64,000 nucleotides of DNA, from positions 81,159,954 to 81,223,953 of the forward strand of contig CM077665.1 of the NCBI GenBank assembly GCA_039707655.1, written 5' to 3'. A model generated the notes under the pieces. That model did no database searches and was not told the DNA's origin. It worked only from the letters and a program-made list of their open reading frames with translations. The first letter of the stretch is position 1, and each line of letters starts with the position of its first letter. Below, one piece after another: positions 9,530-20,690 of this stretch. Source of the DNA: Elymus sibiricus (lineage: Eukaryota; Streptophyta; Magnoliopsida; Poales; Poaceae). The position numbers and the translations under genes are program-made.

Positions 9530-12500
9530 TCACTTTTTCTTCGCTTGTGTCCTTTGCTTATTGCGCCGTAACCATGGATAATCTTCATCGTTTAACAGGG
9601 TGCTTGGGTCAGCCTTGACTTTGAAGGGAGGAATTTCATGAAACTTTTCATAATCTTCGGACATGTCTGTCTTGCCCTCCAATCCCACGATGTCTCTTTT
9701 TCCTGAAAGAACTATGTGGCGCTTTGGCTCATCGTATGATGTATTCGCTTCCTTATCTTTTCTTTTTCTTGGTTTGGTAGACATGTCCTTCACATAGAAA
9801 ACTTGCGCCACATCATTGGCTAGGACGAATGGTTCATCTGTGTACCCAAGATTGTTCAGATCCACTGTTGTCATTCCGTACTGTGGGTCTTCCTGTACCC
9901 CGCCTCCTGACAGATTGACCCATTTGCACTGAAACAAAGGGACCTTGAAATCATGTCCATAGTCAAGTTCCCATATGTCCACTATGTAACCATAATATGT
10001 GTCCTTTCCCCTATTGGTTGCTGCATCAAAGCGAACACCGTTGTTTTGGTTGGTGCTCTTTTGATCTTGGGCGATCGTGTAAAATATATTCCCATTTATC
10101 TCGTACCCTTTGTAAGTCAATACAGTCGAAGATGGTCCCCTGGCCAACGAGTACAACTCATGAGAAACAGTGTTGTCACCCATGAGACGTGTTTGCAACC
10201 AACTGCCGAAAGTCCTGATGTGTTCATATGTAATCCAGTCGTCACACTGCTCCGGGTGTTTGGAGCGCAGAATATTCATGTGTTCATCGACATACGGGGT
10301 CACCAAGGTAGAATTCTGTAGAACTGTGTAGTGTGCTTGAGACCAAGAATGTCCGTCCCTACATATTATTGAGTCCGCTCCTAGCGTGCCTTTTCCAGTC
10401 AGTCTCCCCTCATACCGCGATTGAGGGAGACCAATCTTCTTAATGTCAGGAATGAAGTCAACACAAAACCCAATGACATCCTCTGTTTGATGGCCCATGG
10501 AGATGCTTCCTTCTGGCCTAGCGCGGTTACGAACATATTTCTTTAAGACTCCCATGAACCTCTCAAAGGGGAACATATTGTGTAGAAATACAGGGCCCAG
10601 AACGACAATCTCGTCGACTAAATGAACTAGGACGTGCGTCATGATATTGAAGAAGGACGGTGGGAACACCAGCTCGAAACTAACAAGACATTGCACCAAA
10701 TCACTCCTTAACCTTAGCAGGATTTATGGATCGATCACCTTCTGAGAGATTGCATTGAGGAATGCACATAGCTTCACAATGGCTAATCGAACGTTTTCCG
10801 GTAGAAGCCCCCTCAATGCAACCGGAAGCAGTTGCGTCATAATCACGTGGCAGTCATGAGACTTTAGGTTCTGGAACTTTTTCTCTGCCATATTTATTAT
10901 TCCCTTTATATTCGACGAGAAGCTAGACGGGACCTTCATACTGAGCAGGCATTCAAAGAAGATTTCCTTCTCTTCTTTGGTAAGAGCGTAGCTGGCAGGA
11001 CCTTCATACTGCTTTGGATGCATGCCGTCCTTTTCATGCGCATGTTGCTGGTCCTCCCGTGCCTCCGGTGTATCTTTTGTCTTCCCATACACTCCCAAGA
11101 AGCCTAGCAGGTTCACGCAAAGATTCTTCGTCACGTGCATCACGTCGATTGCAGAGCGGACCTCTAGGTCTTTCCAATAGGGTAGGTCCCAAAATATAGA
11201 TTTCTTCTTCCACATGGGTGCGCGTCCCTCAGCGTCATTCGGAACAGATAGTCCGCCAGGACCCTTTTCAAAGATTACTTGTAAATCATTGACCATATCA
11301 AGTATATGTGATCACCAGTACGGAGGGCGGGCTTCTTCCGGTGATCTGCCTCACCTTTGAAATGCTTTCCTTTCTTTCGACATTGATGGTTGGTCGGAAG
11401 AAATCGACGATGCCCCAGGTACACATTCTTCCTGCATTTGTCCAAATATATATTGTCGGTGTCATCTAAACAGTGTGTGCATGCGTGGTATCCCTTGTTT
11501 GTCTGTCCTGAAAGGTTACTGAGAGCAGGCCAATCGTTGATGGTTACAAACAGCAACGCATGTAGGTCAAATTCCTCCTGTTCGTTCTCATCCCACACAC
11601 GTACACCTCTTCCATTCCATAGCTGTAAAAGTTCATCAACTAATGGCCTTAGGTACACATCAATGTCATTGCCGGGTTGCTTAGGGCCTTGGATGAGCAC
11701 TGGCATCATAATGAACTTCCGCTTCATGCACAACCAAGGAGGAAGGTTATACATACATAGAGTCACAGGCCATGTGCTATGCTTGCTGCTCTGATCCCCA
11801 AAAGGATTAACGCCATCTGCACTTAAACCAAACCATACGTTCCTTGGGTCATCTGTAAAGTTGCTCCACTTTCTCTCGATCTTTCTCCACTGCGACCCGT
11901 CAGCGGGTGCTCTCAACTTCCCGTCTTTCTTACGGTCTTTTTTGTGCCATTGCATCAACTCGGCATGCTTTTTGTTTCTGAACAGACGTTTCAACCGTGG
12001 TATTATAGGAGCATACCACATCACCTTGGCAGGAACCCTCTTCCCGGTGCTCTGGCCCTCAACATCACCAGGGTCATCTCTTCTAATCTTATACCGCAAT
12101 GCACCGCATACCGGGCATGCGTTCAAATCCTCATACGCACCGCGGTAGAGGATGCAGTCATTAGGGCATGCATGTATCTTCTGCACCTCCAATCCTAGAG
12201 GGCATAGAACCTTCTTTGCTTCGTACGTACTGCCGGGCAATTCGTTATCCTTTGGAAGCTTCTTCTTCATTATTTTAAGTAGCGAACTAAATCCCTTGTC
12301 AGATACACCATTATCTGCCTTCCATTGCAGCAATTCCAGTGTGGTACCGAGCTTTCTGTTGTCATCTTCGCAATTTGGGTACAACCCTTTTTTGTGATCC
12401 TCTAACATGCGATCGAACTTCAACTTCCCCCTTTCACTTTCGCATTCTCTCTGTGCATCAACAATGACCCGGCGAAGATCATCATCGGGCACATCGTCTG

Positions 12501-12831
12501 GTTCCTCTTGATCTTCAGCTTCCCCCATTGCAGCATCACCGTATTCAGCGGGCGGGTAGTTGTCATCATCCTCTTCTTCTTCGTTGTCTTCCATCATAAC
12601 CCCTCTTTCTCCGTGCTTGGTCCAAACATTATAGCGTGGCATAAAACCCTTCTCAAGCAGGTGGAAGTGAAGGGTTTTAGAGTTGGAGAAAGCCTTCGTA
12701 TTCTCACAGACAGTACATGGACAATGCATAAAACCATTCTGCTTGTTTGCCTCAGCCGCTTCGAGAAAATTATGCAGGCCCTTAATATACTCGGAGGTGC
12801 GTCGGTCACCGTACATCCAGTGCCGGTTCAT
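9530..12831 (-). pseudogene. CACTA transposase (TNP2-type), frameshift plus premature stop
   Basis: The family product binds and cuts the element ends in the nucleus. Translation starts at the ATG at 12829-12831 (MNRHWMYGDRRT), the usual start. An N-terminal transposase-associated domain (about residues 1-75, with a CPC-x2-C motif) is followed by a Transposase_21 domain (about 270-520, with GLSADGVNPF and CTHCLDD). DUF4218-like (PPSFFNIMTH) and DUF4216-like (YYGYIVDIWE) segments follow, with the stop at 9530-9532. Two lesions are visible. An extra TA near 11305 (CACATATACTTG) shifts frame; the correct frame resumes as DMVNDLQVIF. A TAA at 10724-10726 lies in otherwise open frame after KVIDP. 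The total would be about 1,090 residues, normal for the family. I see no intron within this span. Confidence 0.88.
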
Positions 12832-13320
12832 CTGCGTGCGTTATATAGTTCTCATTATTGAACAACATATAACTCTCTAGAGCATCTAATTAAATCATAC
12901 AAGTAATAACTATCTAGAACAACATATAACCAAAACCATCGCACTATATAATAACAAACAATAATAAAAGTAAGAAAGTTACACAAGTATCTATCTAAAT
13001 CATACAAGTAAGAACTTTTTTCTTTTAGAAAGAAGATAAGAAGAAGAGGCTAACCACGGTGGTGCCGGCGCCGAGATGGGCGCGGGCGATCGACGTTGGT
13101 GAGGATGGGGACGGGACAGGACGGACCGCCAACCTAGACAAATCTTGAGGAAAATGGAGCTTGGACAAGGAGCTTCCAGAGGAGAAAGCTTAAGTATGGC
13201 TCGGGCATTTCATCGAACACCTCATGTGCATAGGAGGTGAGCTAGAGCACCACAAAGCTCTCCCCTCGCCGGCCAGAAAAACAGAGCAGTGTGGAGTGCT
13301 CTGCTCGCTGGCGAGGGGGG
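12832..13320 (-). other. Transposase gene 5' leader, probable leader intron
   Basis: Between the TATA box and the ATG is an AT-rich stretch (12840-13030) and a GC-richer stretch (13040-13310). This looks like a leader exon plus a 5' intron. I cannot fix splice sites with confidence. Confidence 0.4.
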
Positions 13321-13330
13321 TATATATAGG
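13321..13330 (-). promoter_or_regulatory. TATA box of the CACTA transposase gene
   Basis: CCTATATATA on the minus strand lies 8 bp from the 5' subterminal palindrome array and about 300 bp inside the element. It is the best candidate transposase promoter. Confidence 0.55.
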
Positions 13331-13338
13331 CATCTCAT

Positions 13339-13588
13339 TGGTCCCGGTTCGTGGCTGGAACCGGGACTAAAGGACCCCCTTTGGTCCCGGTTCCAGCCAC
13401 GAACCGGGACCAATGGTTGTGGGCCAGGAGCGAGGCACATTGGTCCCGGTTCGTGTCTGGAACCGGGACTAAAGGGTCCAGACGAACCGGGACCAATGCC
13501 CCACGAGGCCCGGCCGGCCCCCTGGCCTCACGAACCGGGACCGTTGCCCCCATTGGTCCCGGTTCGTGACTGAACCGGGACTAATGGG
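13339..13588. repeat. CACTA subterminal palindromic repeats, 5' end
   Basis: At least four units of ATTGGTCCCGGTTCGTG and its inverse occur, several as head-to-head hairpins. They use GGTTCGTG where the other arrays use GGTTGGTG, so the two termini have diverged in unit type. Confidence 0.85.
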
Positions 13589-13630
13589 CTGGCCCGGCCT
13601 GGACCAAAGCCCTGTTTTCTACTAGTGGTA

Positions 13631-13905
13631 AGACTACTCACAATGAAGAGTAACATAGAGTATTAACATGCATATGTTACTAGTCTAAGTTACTGCCTCC
13701 ACAGTGGATAGTAACATAGTGGTAGTAACATTGAGCCTTTCATTTATTAGCTTATAGACTCATCTTGCCTTGATATGCGTTATGTTACAGTAACATGCTA
13801 AGTTACTCAATTTCTCTCTCTTCTCATTGATTAGTTGCCACATCATATTTTTTGCTTATGTGGCATCTATGTTACTACCTATGTTACTCTCATTGTTGGT
13901 AGTCT
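13631..13905. mobile_element. MITE with ~26-bp terminal inverted repeats
   Basis: The left end AGACTACTCACAATGAAGAG and the right end (inverse AGACTACCAACAATGAGAG) match with a few differences. The interior is rich in GTTACT/AGTAAC motifs and has no coding capacity. It starts directly at the right copy of the CACTA target duplication, so the CACTA element landed at its very edge. Confidence 0.75.
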
Positions 13906-14109
13906 AATGTGCGATGTGAAACCCATACTAATGCCAGGACTTTCTGTCACCCTCATTATATTTTTTGGCATCTTTGAACTTTCTAAAAAGGACCACAAAG
14001 AAATAATAGAAGTCTATTTTTATTTTCATGCAATAGTAGCTATGTAGACACACACGCGAGCGTACACACACATCATGTGATATTTTTTCACGACTCCTAA
14101 AAGTAATTT

Positions 14110-14842
14110 TTGGTCACTGTTACCTTCATGAAGCCATCGTCGTGTAACTACAGTCGATCCACTTGTGCTGCTCCGGGGGAAACCCTAGGATCTGGTCTTC
14201 CAGATCGGACGATGGGGACACTGCGATGTCGTTTCTCTCTTGGGAGCATCGTTTGTGGAGCAACGCCGGAAAACAGAGGCATGAGGTGGAGTGGCTTCGT
14301 CTTGCACGGAGCTTCGGTGGAGATGTCAAGTCATGTCTGGCCGACAGGTGCTATGCTTTGTCATGCCTGTTCGGCAAGTGCTACGCACGACAGATCTTCC
14401 AGAGGCGTCAAGCTGTGTCGGTTGGTGGTACTCGGCGGCATGGTGCTGCGGCGTATTGGCGGCGACCGCGACGTGCTCAGCAGTTTGCGGCAGGGGGTGG
14501 TGCTGTTGGGCGTCATGGCGGCGTCGACGGATGGCCGGACTGGCAAGGAGGATGGGTCAGCGGTTCGATGATGATGGCGGCTTCTAAAACGTGTGCATGT
14601 GATGTACGCTTTAGGTTTGCTGCACCGGCTATAGGTTCCGTTATGTTATGTGAATGGATCGGCAACGACACCGATTTTAGATATGGGAGTGAGAGCACTC
14701 CACATTATCGAATTTGTAGGTGTGAGTGGTGCCTTCGGATGGCTTGATGTATGTTCGTGTGAGACCATTGTTGAATGATTAATAAACGTGACCGTATGCA
14801 TCGATTGATGCAGAGGCCGGGATCTTAACCTCCTTTTTTTTT
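14110..14842 (+). mobile_element. Non-autonomous retroelement with LINE-like 3' tail
   Basis: A GC-rich body without a conserved protein ends in AATAAACGTG, then a small GCATCGATTGATGC hairpin, GAGGCCGGG, AACCTCC and a T/A-rich terminus. The same order of motifs ends the LINE at 2240-2326. This suggests a non-autonomous unit mobilised by that LINE family. The 5' boundary and target duplication are unclear. Open frames across 14110-14750 overlap in all frames and look like GC-rich noise. Confidence 0.5.
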
Positions 14843-15111
14843 AAAGCAATTTTTGGTGGGCTCCTACAGTAGTGCACCGAAAAGATGATAAGTGCATGCT
14901 ATATGCCCCTGTGTTTGTGGTGTGTTTTCTCTGTGCCGAGTATACTGTATATATAAACAGTGGCCCATGTGCCCATCGCTCAGTTGCCACATTTCAGAAC
15001 ATTAGTTATATTGCAGTTCAGGCCAAAATATTGCACTAGATATGCACATTTCATAAGTTAGCTGATATGTTTTCTAAGTAATATACTACTAACACCAAAA
15101 CGTATACGTAC

Positions 15112-16893
15112 CTCCATTGCTTTGGAAGCTGGCCCGAAATAAACCGTCTTCCCGTTGGTCAGCAGGCAGAGGCTATGGAAGAGCTCAAACACCTCTGTGC
15201 TTGGCTGGTGGATGGCGGCGACGACCGTCGTCCCGTTCCTTTGGGCGATCCCGGCGATGCGGCTCATGACATGGTACGATGCGGCGCTGTCAAGCCCGCC
15301 GATCCGGGTTCCGGCCACCGCGGCGAGCCCCATCTGCTTGATAACATCGTCGGCCCACGAACGCTTCTCAGCCGGCGTCAAGGAGTCCGGCAGCTGAAGC
15401 TGTGCCGAGTAGTGCACCGCCTCCGCCACCGTCAACGTCACCATCAGCACGTCTTCTTGGGTCACATACGCCTTTTAGTGCATGCAAGTGATCGATCGGA
15501 AGTTATTATTAGGTAGTTACACGCAAACGTCGAGGTTTAATTACATCTCTATCAATGTTGGACGAGCATTGCTACTAGTACGACCGCTTCTGCTACTCTA
15601 GATTTTAGTACGACAACGTTTAATGGCCATCCGTCATGTCACTTGAGATGGTCAAATCATGTGAACGGACGGCCAGAAACATTGAAGTCGTGAGAGGGCT
15701 GGGACTTGATTCAGTTTTATTGTCCTCAATAGCTAGCCATTGATTGAGAGCGACGTATGATCATGGGCAACTTACGGAGGTTCTGGATGCAATCTTCTGT
15801 CGGCAACCGTTGATCATGATGTCTCCACTCTCTTTCATGTTGGGTCCAAGTCGTCCTGTTTAAGCATATACATGTCTATGACCATATGCGTAAATGTAAA
15901 CAAGGAGAGTATATCCAAACTTGTGCGCAAACTTTAGATTTAGAAATGAAGGTTAAGTAATCATTTTGTGTATTTATTTTATCGTCTTGGTCTCCGGACA
16001 TGTTCTAAGTAATATCACAAACTGCAAAGTACATGTACCCCAAGACCATGACTGCAACAAATTAGCGGATAACCAACATGTATCTCATATCATGCGCATT
16101 TTTTCCTGAGCATTTTAAATTATGGTTACCTAGTACTACCTCTGTCTCATAATATAAGATAATCTTTGACACTATGATAGTGCCAAAAAACGTCTTATAT
16201 TATTAGACGGAGGAAGTATCATCTAGATGCAGAGGCTGCAAGATTATACAATATTATTTTCAAAGGTAATTTTTTTTTCATTTCCCTAGCAAGTATACTT
16301 CAATTGTGAATTGAGTCCTCTCAATAATGGACGAGCATATACCGTATCGGCAATGATGTACTCCTTTTGAGATAACATAGTTATGCATTTCTAGACAGGA
16401 TTGAAGAAAGTAAAGTTTTCTATTGGGCAAAACGTGGAGTTTAAGTTTTCCGAAGATGAACATGTCAAGTTAATTACCAGCTTATTTTGTTCGGTGGGAA
16501 ATCCATACCAGCTAAGGCATCAGGTAGAGTAGTTTTGCCACAGCCCGAAGGACCCATGAGAGCCAGCACTTCGCCAGGGCGCGCGTACCCGCCAAGCTTA
16601 TCAAGGATCACAGCACGATCCTTTCTCCCGTTTATGGCCGTCACTGAAAGGTCTTTCCAAGTCAGAAATACCTCCGTAGTACCGGCCTCTACATTGTCCA
16701 CCACCTCACTAGCCGCCGGCGAAGCCTTCGATGGGTCGGGGTCGGAGAGACAACGTGGGAAGAAGATGGGGCTTGACGGCCACGCCGACCAGCCGCGCCA
16801 TGAAACCATGGCGGTGCTCGACGACGTCGTCGACCGGAGTGGCTTGGTGGGGCTCGGCGTCGGAGCCCATCTCGGCAGTGGTGACGCTGCCAT
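15112..16893 (-). pseudogene. ABCG half-transporter gene fragment, missing signature and Walker B
   Basis: ABCG transporters use an ATP-binding domain and a membrane domain to export lipids, hormones or defence compounds across the plasma membrane. Three exons are visible: 16509-16893, 15776-15855 and 15112-15471. All splice junctions keep frame. Exon 1 starts at MAASPLP (an alternative ATG in another frame exists near 16873) and carries Walker A (GPSGCGKTT, about 16530-16557). Exon 2 gives the LGPNMKESG segment. Exon 3 has YVTQEDVLM, the D-loop (GLDSAA) and the H-loop (AIHQPSTEVFELF). Between TRIGG and LDSAAS, near 15297, the signature (SGGQ) and Walker B are absent, a clean in-frame deletion of about 35 residues by family comparison. 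Downstream exons, including all membrane segments, are missing. It cannot be a working transporter. Confidence 0.85.
16136..16216. mobile_element. Stowaway MITE, 81 bp, in ABCG intron 1
   Basis: The ends CTACCTCTGTCTCATAATAT and the inverse CTTCCTCCGTCTAATAATAT are flanked by TA (16134-16135, 16217-16218). This is the Stowaway (Mariner-type) signature. Confidence 0.88.
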
Positions 16894-17579
16894 GTATATT
16901 CTCTCTGTGCTTTTTGTGTTTGAGGTTTGCGTGTACATACCAGCGCTTTATATAGGTCCGAAGTTGTGGGAATGTTTCGTTGAATAGTCTGGCCTGTTAG
17001 GTAGCTAGTCATATTGCATGAGACATGTCTTGTTAACAACCCGATATTTTTCATTTCTAGCACAGCTAGAATAGTACGCATTTTTTGGTCTAATTTAATC
17101 AACAATTAATATATATTTGCATCGACAAATAAAGTATATTTTATGGTGATCTTGGCGCTGTTAACAAACGATTGTTCCATCCAGAATAATACAGTTTACC
17201 TATCTTTTTTTCACTGGTTTTCAACCCGACTTTGACATATACTTGGCACCACGTTAGCTTTATCCACATCACCACCTTCTCTCTTCTCTATACTTCACCA
17301 GCTAAATTTAAATATTGGTCGGAAAATCACTTGTTAAGATGCAATCACATTTAAAACACCTAAAAAACTTTCTACAATCATGCATAATTCAATCATTAAA
17401 CTGGATTTTTTCTCTCGTGTTGGCAAGCAATTTACGACAAGCCCATTTAATAAGTATGAGTTTGAGCGGTGGTTAGGGTTGACAAGTCATGGTGACATGA
17501 CATGGTATCACTATAGGTGTCGTAATCTTGCAACAATAAACGCGCCGGTCATTGAAGTGTGGTTGCCTTTGATGTCCAC
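16894..17579. other. 5' flank of the ABCG fragment and intergenic DNA
   Basis: AT-rich sequence. The first ~150 bp may be the old ABCG leader and promoter (a possible leftward TATATAAAG at 16950-16958). Nothing else is recognised. Confidence 0.45.
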
Positions 17580-20500
17580 CTTTTTTTGAGGGGGGAAATC
17601 ATTTCATTTCATTTAATCATCAATGGGAATACAATCATTTTAAATGGTAATGCTAATCTCTTGGGGGGAGTTTGCTAACCAACAAGCCGTATCTGTTGAC
17701 TACGACCCATAGCTGCCATAGCATGCGCAACCTCATTCTGTGATCTACTGATTTTTATGAACTGGACTGATCTTTCGTTCATCATTCCTGAGATGGCCGC
17801 CACTTGAAACATGTTCCTTGATCGTTCACTTGAACCTGACACAAGGAGCTTCATGATCTCCGCACAGTCTGTCTCCACCTGGAGTGGCAGGTGAGTCTAG
17901 TGCAGCTTTTGCTTCAGACCCTCCTCACATGCCGCTAGCTCCGCCTCCAGCGCACCCGGGCAAGTCAGGAGCCATATGCATACCGTATATATAACCGTAC
18001 CCGTGTGATCTCGCAGGATCATACCAGCGCCGGCCGTTCCGTTCACCTGTACAAATGAGCCGTAGACATTTAGCTTTGCAACGCCGCTTGGGGGAGGTGA
18101 CCAATTAGGCTCCACGCTAGGCTCCATAATATCGTGTTGTGCAACATGGCTGGATAGAATAATTGTCTGCTTCCCCCTGAGGACGTCAACCTCCGGCACC
18201 TGTTTAATGAGCAGCAAGGATTCCACATAGCTACATAGGAACTTCTTCGACGCCTCAACAGGAATCAGAGGTTTGTAATGGGTGAGTTCATTCCGGACAT
18301 GACATATTCGCCACAGTAACATGAGCAGGAGCATACACTGAGTCTCATTTAGTTGTTGGATGCATAGAAGGAGCCATTTAGGTTCAATACTTTTGAGAAA
18401 CTCATCGGCAGGTAGGTCCCGAACAGATCTCATCACCATCCAAAGTTTTTGTGCATGTGGGCAGCAGACAAGTGCATGGAAAGTTGATTCCGTCTCTTTC
18501 CCGCAAATGGTGTAGACCTCGTCATGATCAAGGTGCCGGTATAGTTTATTTTGTCTGGTAGCTAAAGCCCTCTGGCAGTCTTCCAAGCAAAAACACAAAC
18601 TTTGGGTGGGGCGCCGCAGCTCCACAACATCTTCCATGATGGTCTTGATCCGTCCGGGCGTCCACTGGACTCACCTATCCCCTGCGCTGCCATGAGAAGA
18701 TCCCGGGCCATGTAATATGCCGATTTGATAGAGAACAGTCCGTGCTTGTCCGGCTGCCAGGCAATGCAATCTTTTTCATTCTTCTAGAGGGTTTGATCTT
18801 CAGTATCTCATCAACGTCGACCGGAAAAAAAATGCTGCCGGAGGAGTGTGGTGTTCCATGAACCGTCAGCTTGGAGGAAGTTTGCGACCTAGTTAAGCCT
18901 ACACCTTCTCTTTGGCGTGATCAGCCTGCACAACGGCCCTCTTCGAATATGCGTATGCTAGCGGCGTCGCCCACACGCCATATATACCCCTGCTTTAGCA
19001 GTTTCAGACCATGTTCAATGGCTTGCCAAGATGTTGATCCGTTACCACTGAACACTGTATCGGTAATGACTCCTTGAGGATAATATTTTTCTCGCAAAAC
19101 TTGTGCACATAGACTGTCTGGGTATTCATAATCACCAGGCCTACCGTCCCAAGAGTGCTTGATTAAATAGTCTAAGGTCCTTAACCCCATGCCACCTCGT
19201 TCCTTAGGTCTAAGCGTGATATCCCATCTGACCCAATGGGTCTTCCTCTTCCCTTTCTCCGCTCCCCACCAGAACCGATTGATCATTTTTATGAGCTCAT
19301 CACACAACCCAACTGGAACCTTGAACACACATAATATAAACCGACAAAGCTTGTGCGATTGTATTTTATCTTTGTCTCCTTTCCTGCCGAAGATAGATGA
19401 TTTCCACCCCATTCCATAAGTGCTTTTGCAAGTTTTTCCTCAAGAATTTTTAGCTTGCCTCTACTCATGCGTCCATCCGGAGTGGGAAGGCCCAAATAGT
19501 TAGCTTCAAATGTAGTTTGGAAAATCTGCAAGGTCGCCTTGATACTCTCCTGTATCACCGCCGGGCACACAAGGCCGAATAGGATCGAGCGCTTCTGAGG
19601 ATTGATGAACGGTCCGGTACCCCTTGTATATGTTTCCAACACCTGCTTCACCCTGAGCGCTTGGCTAGGTTCAGCTTTAAAGAACAATAGTAAGTCATCC
19701 ACGAAGAGCAAGCGAGAGATACCCGACGCTCTTCTACAAACTTTGATGGGTGTGATTGTTCCCTGGACCGCTTCACGTTGCAGGAGGGAAGAGAGACCGT
19801 CGGCAACAAATAGAAAAAGGAACGGAGACAAAGGGTCACCTTGGCGAAGCCCTCTGGTTGGGGAGAACGAATCAAGTAGGGTTCCATTGAATTTCATTGA
19901 ATAGCACACCGAGGTCACACAAGGCATTATCCAGTTTACCCATCGGGGAGCGAAACCCAAACTCTGCATCATCTTCCTGATGACGTCCCAATCCACCCTG
20001 TCATACGCCTTTGAGAGGCCTAGCTTGTATGCACAAAGGATTTCGTCTCCTTTTTGCAATGTTCAGTGGTGTGGAAGCATTCAAATGCCACAAGCGCATT
20101 ATCCGTTATCATACAACAAGGGATGAATGCACTTTGATTTGGAGACATGATATCGCCAAGAATTGGACGGGGCCTATTCACAAGACATTTTTCAACAATC
20201 TTATGAAGCACTGAGCATAAACTGATAGATCTAAAGTCTCTGAGGGACTCCGGCTGATCTGACTTTGGAATCAGAACAATGGACGTGGCATTGGTTTCAA
20301 CAGGCATATGACCAGCAGCAAAGAAGAGCTTGACCGTAGCAACATCCTTTTATGTCAACACTGTCCAATTCCTTTGATAGAACCGTGTCAAGAATCCATC
20401 CGGTCCTGGTGCCTTCATATGACCAATTTGGAACAACACATGTGCAATTTCTTTTTCGGAGAACTCCATGCATAGTGACTCATTCATCTCTTCCGTTACT

Positions 20501-20690
20501 CTCTGCTGCACAAGATCAATTATCTCATCTGCGTATAATGATAATGATGGCTATCTGGTAAATAGTTCCTTGACGTGGCCATTAGTTCCATGACGGGCGG
20601 GCCTATATGCCACTCTCCATCGTCATCTTTTAACTTCTTTACTAGATCACTGATGGCGCACGTTGCCGCGCCAGCTATTTGTGCACTAAA
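17580..20690 (-). mobile_element. L1-type LINE, 5' truncated
   Basis: A poly-T run at 17580-17587 marks the poly(A) end of a leftward element. RNase H, the zinc-binding RT domain, RT and part of the endonuclease-RT linker follow toward 20690. ORF1 and the endonuclease are missing, consistent with 5' truncation at insertion. I found no clear target duplication. Confidence 0.82.
17675..20670 (-). pseudogene. LINE reverse transcriptase with C-terminal RNase H, decayed
   Basis: The leftward order is KAPGPDGF (near 20390), IVLIPK and RDFRSISLC (20200-20290) and AYDRVDWD (near 19995). The catalytic block LLFVDDLLLFF is at about 19682-19714, and the zinc-binding domain with FWWGAEKGKRKTHWV at 19200-19280. 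An RNase H domain spans 17680-18130, starting LNVYGSFVQVNGTAGAG, where the first Asp of the usual NxDG motif is replaced. Several stops and frameshifts separate the pieces (20020, 19289, 18921, 17897). The RT active site FVDD is intact at residue level, but the protein is not. Confidence 0.8.

Larger units (their letters stand above)
3257..13627 (-). mobile_element. CACTA (En/Spm-type) DNA transposon, complete ends
   Basis: The element begins CACTAGTAGAAAA at 3257 and ends with TTTTCTACTAGTG at 13627, perfect inverted termini of at least 13 bp. Both ends are flanked by a 3-bp duplication, GTA (3254-3256 and 13628-13630), the hallmark of CACTA insertion. Inside are subterminal palindrome arrays at both ends, a TNP2-type transposase gene and a second gene with a Ulp1-like protease end. 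Both genes are transcribed leftward, so 13627 is the 5' end. Length is 10,371 bp. Each gene carries disabling lesions, so this copy is probably not autonomous. It may still be mobilisable because its ends are intact. Confidence 0.93.

Noticed and set aside
9953..10321. Plus-strand frames within the transposase region, also 11390-12861
   Set aside because: They are antisense shadows of the CACTA transposase.
14110..14747. 150-190-codon frames as a host gene
   Set aside because: Frames overlap in three phases, lack known motifs and sit in an element with a LINE-like tail.
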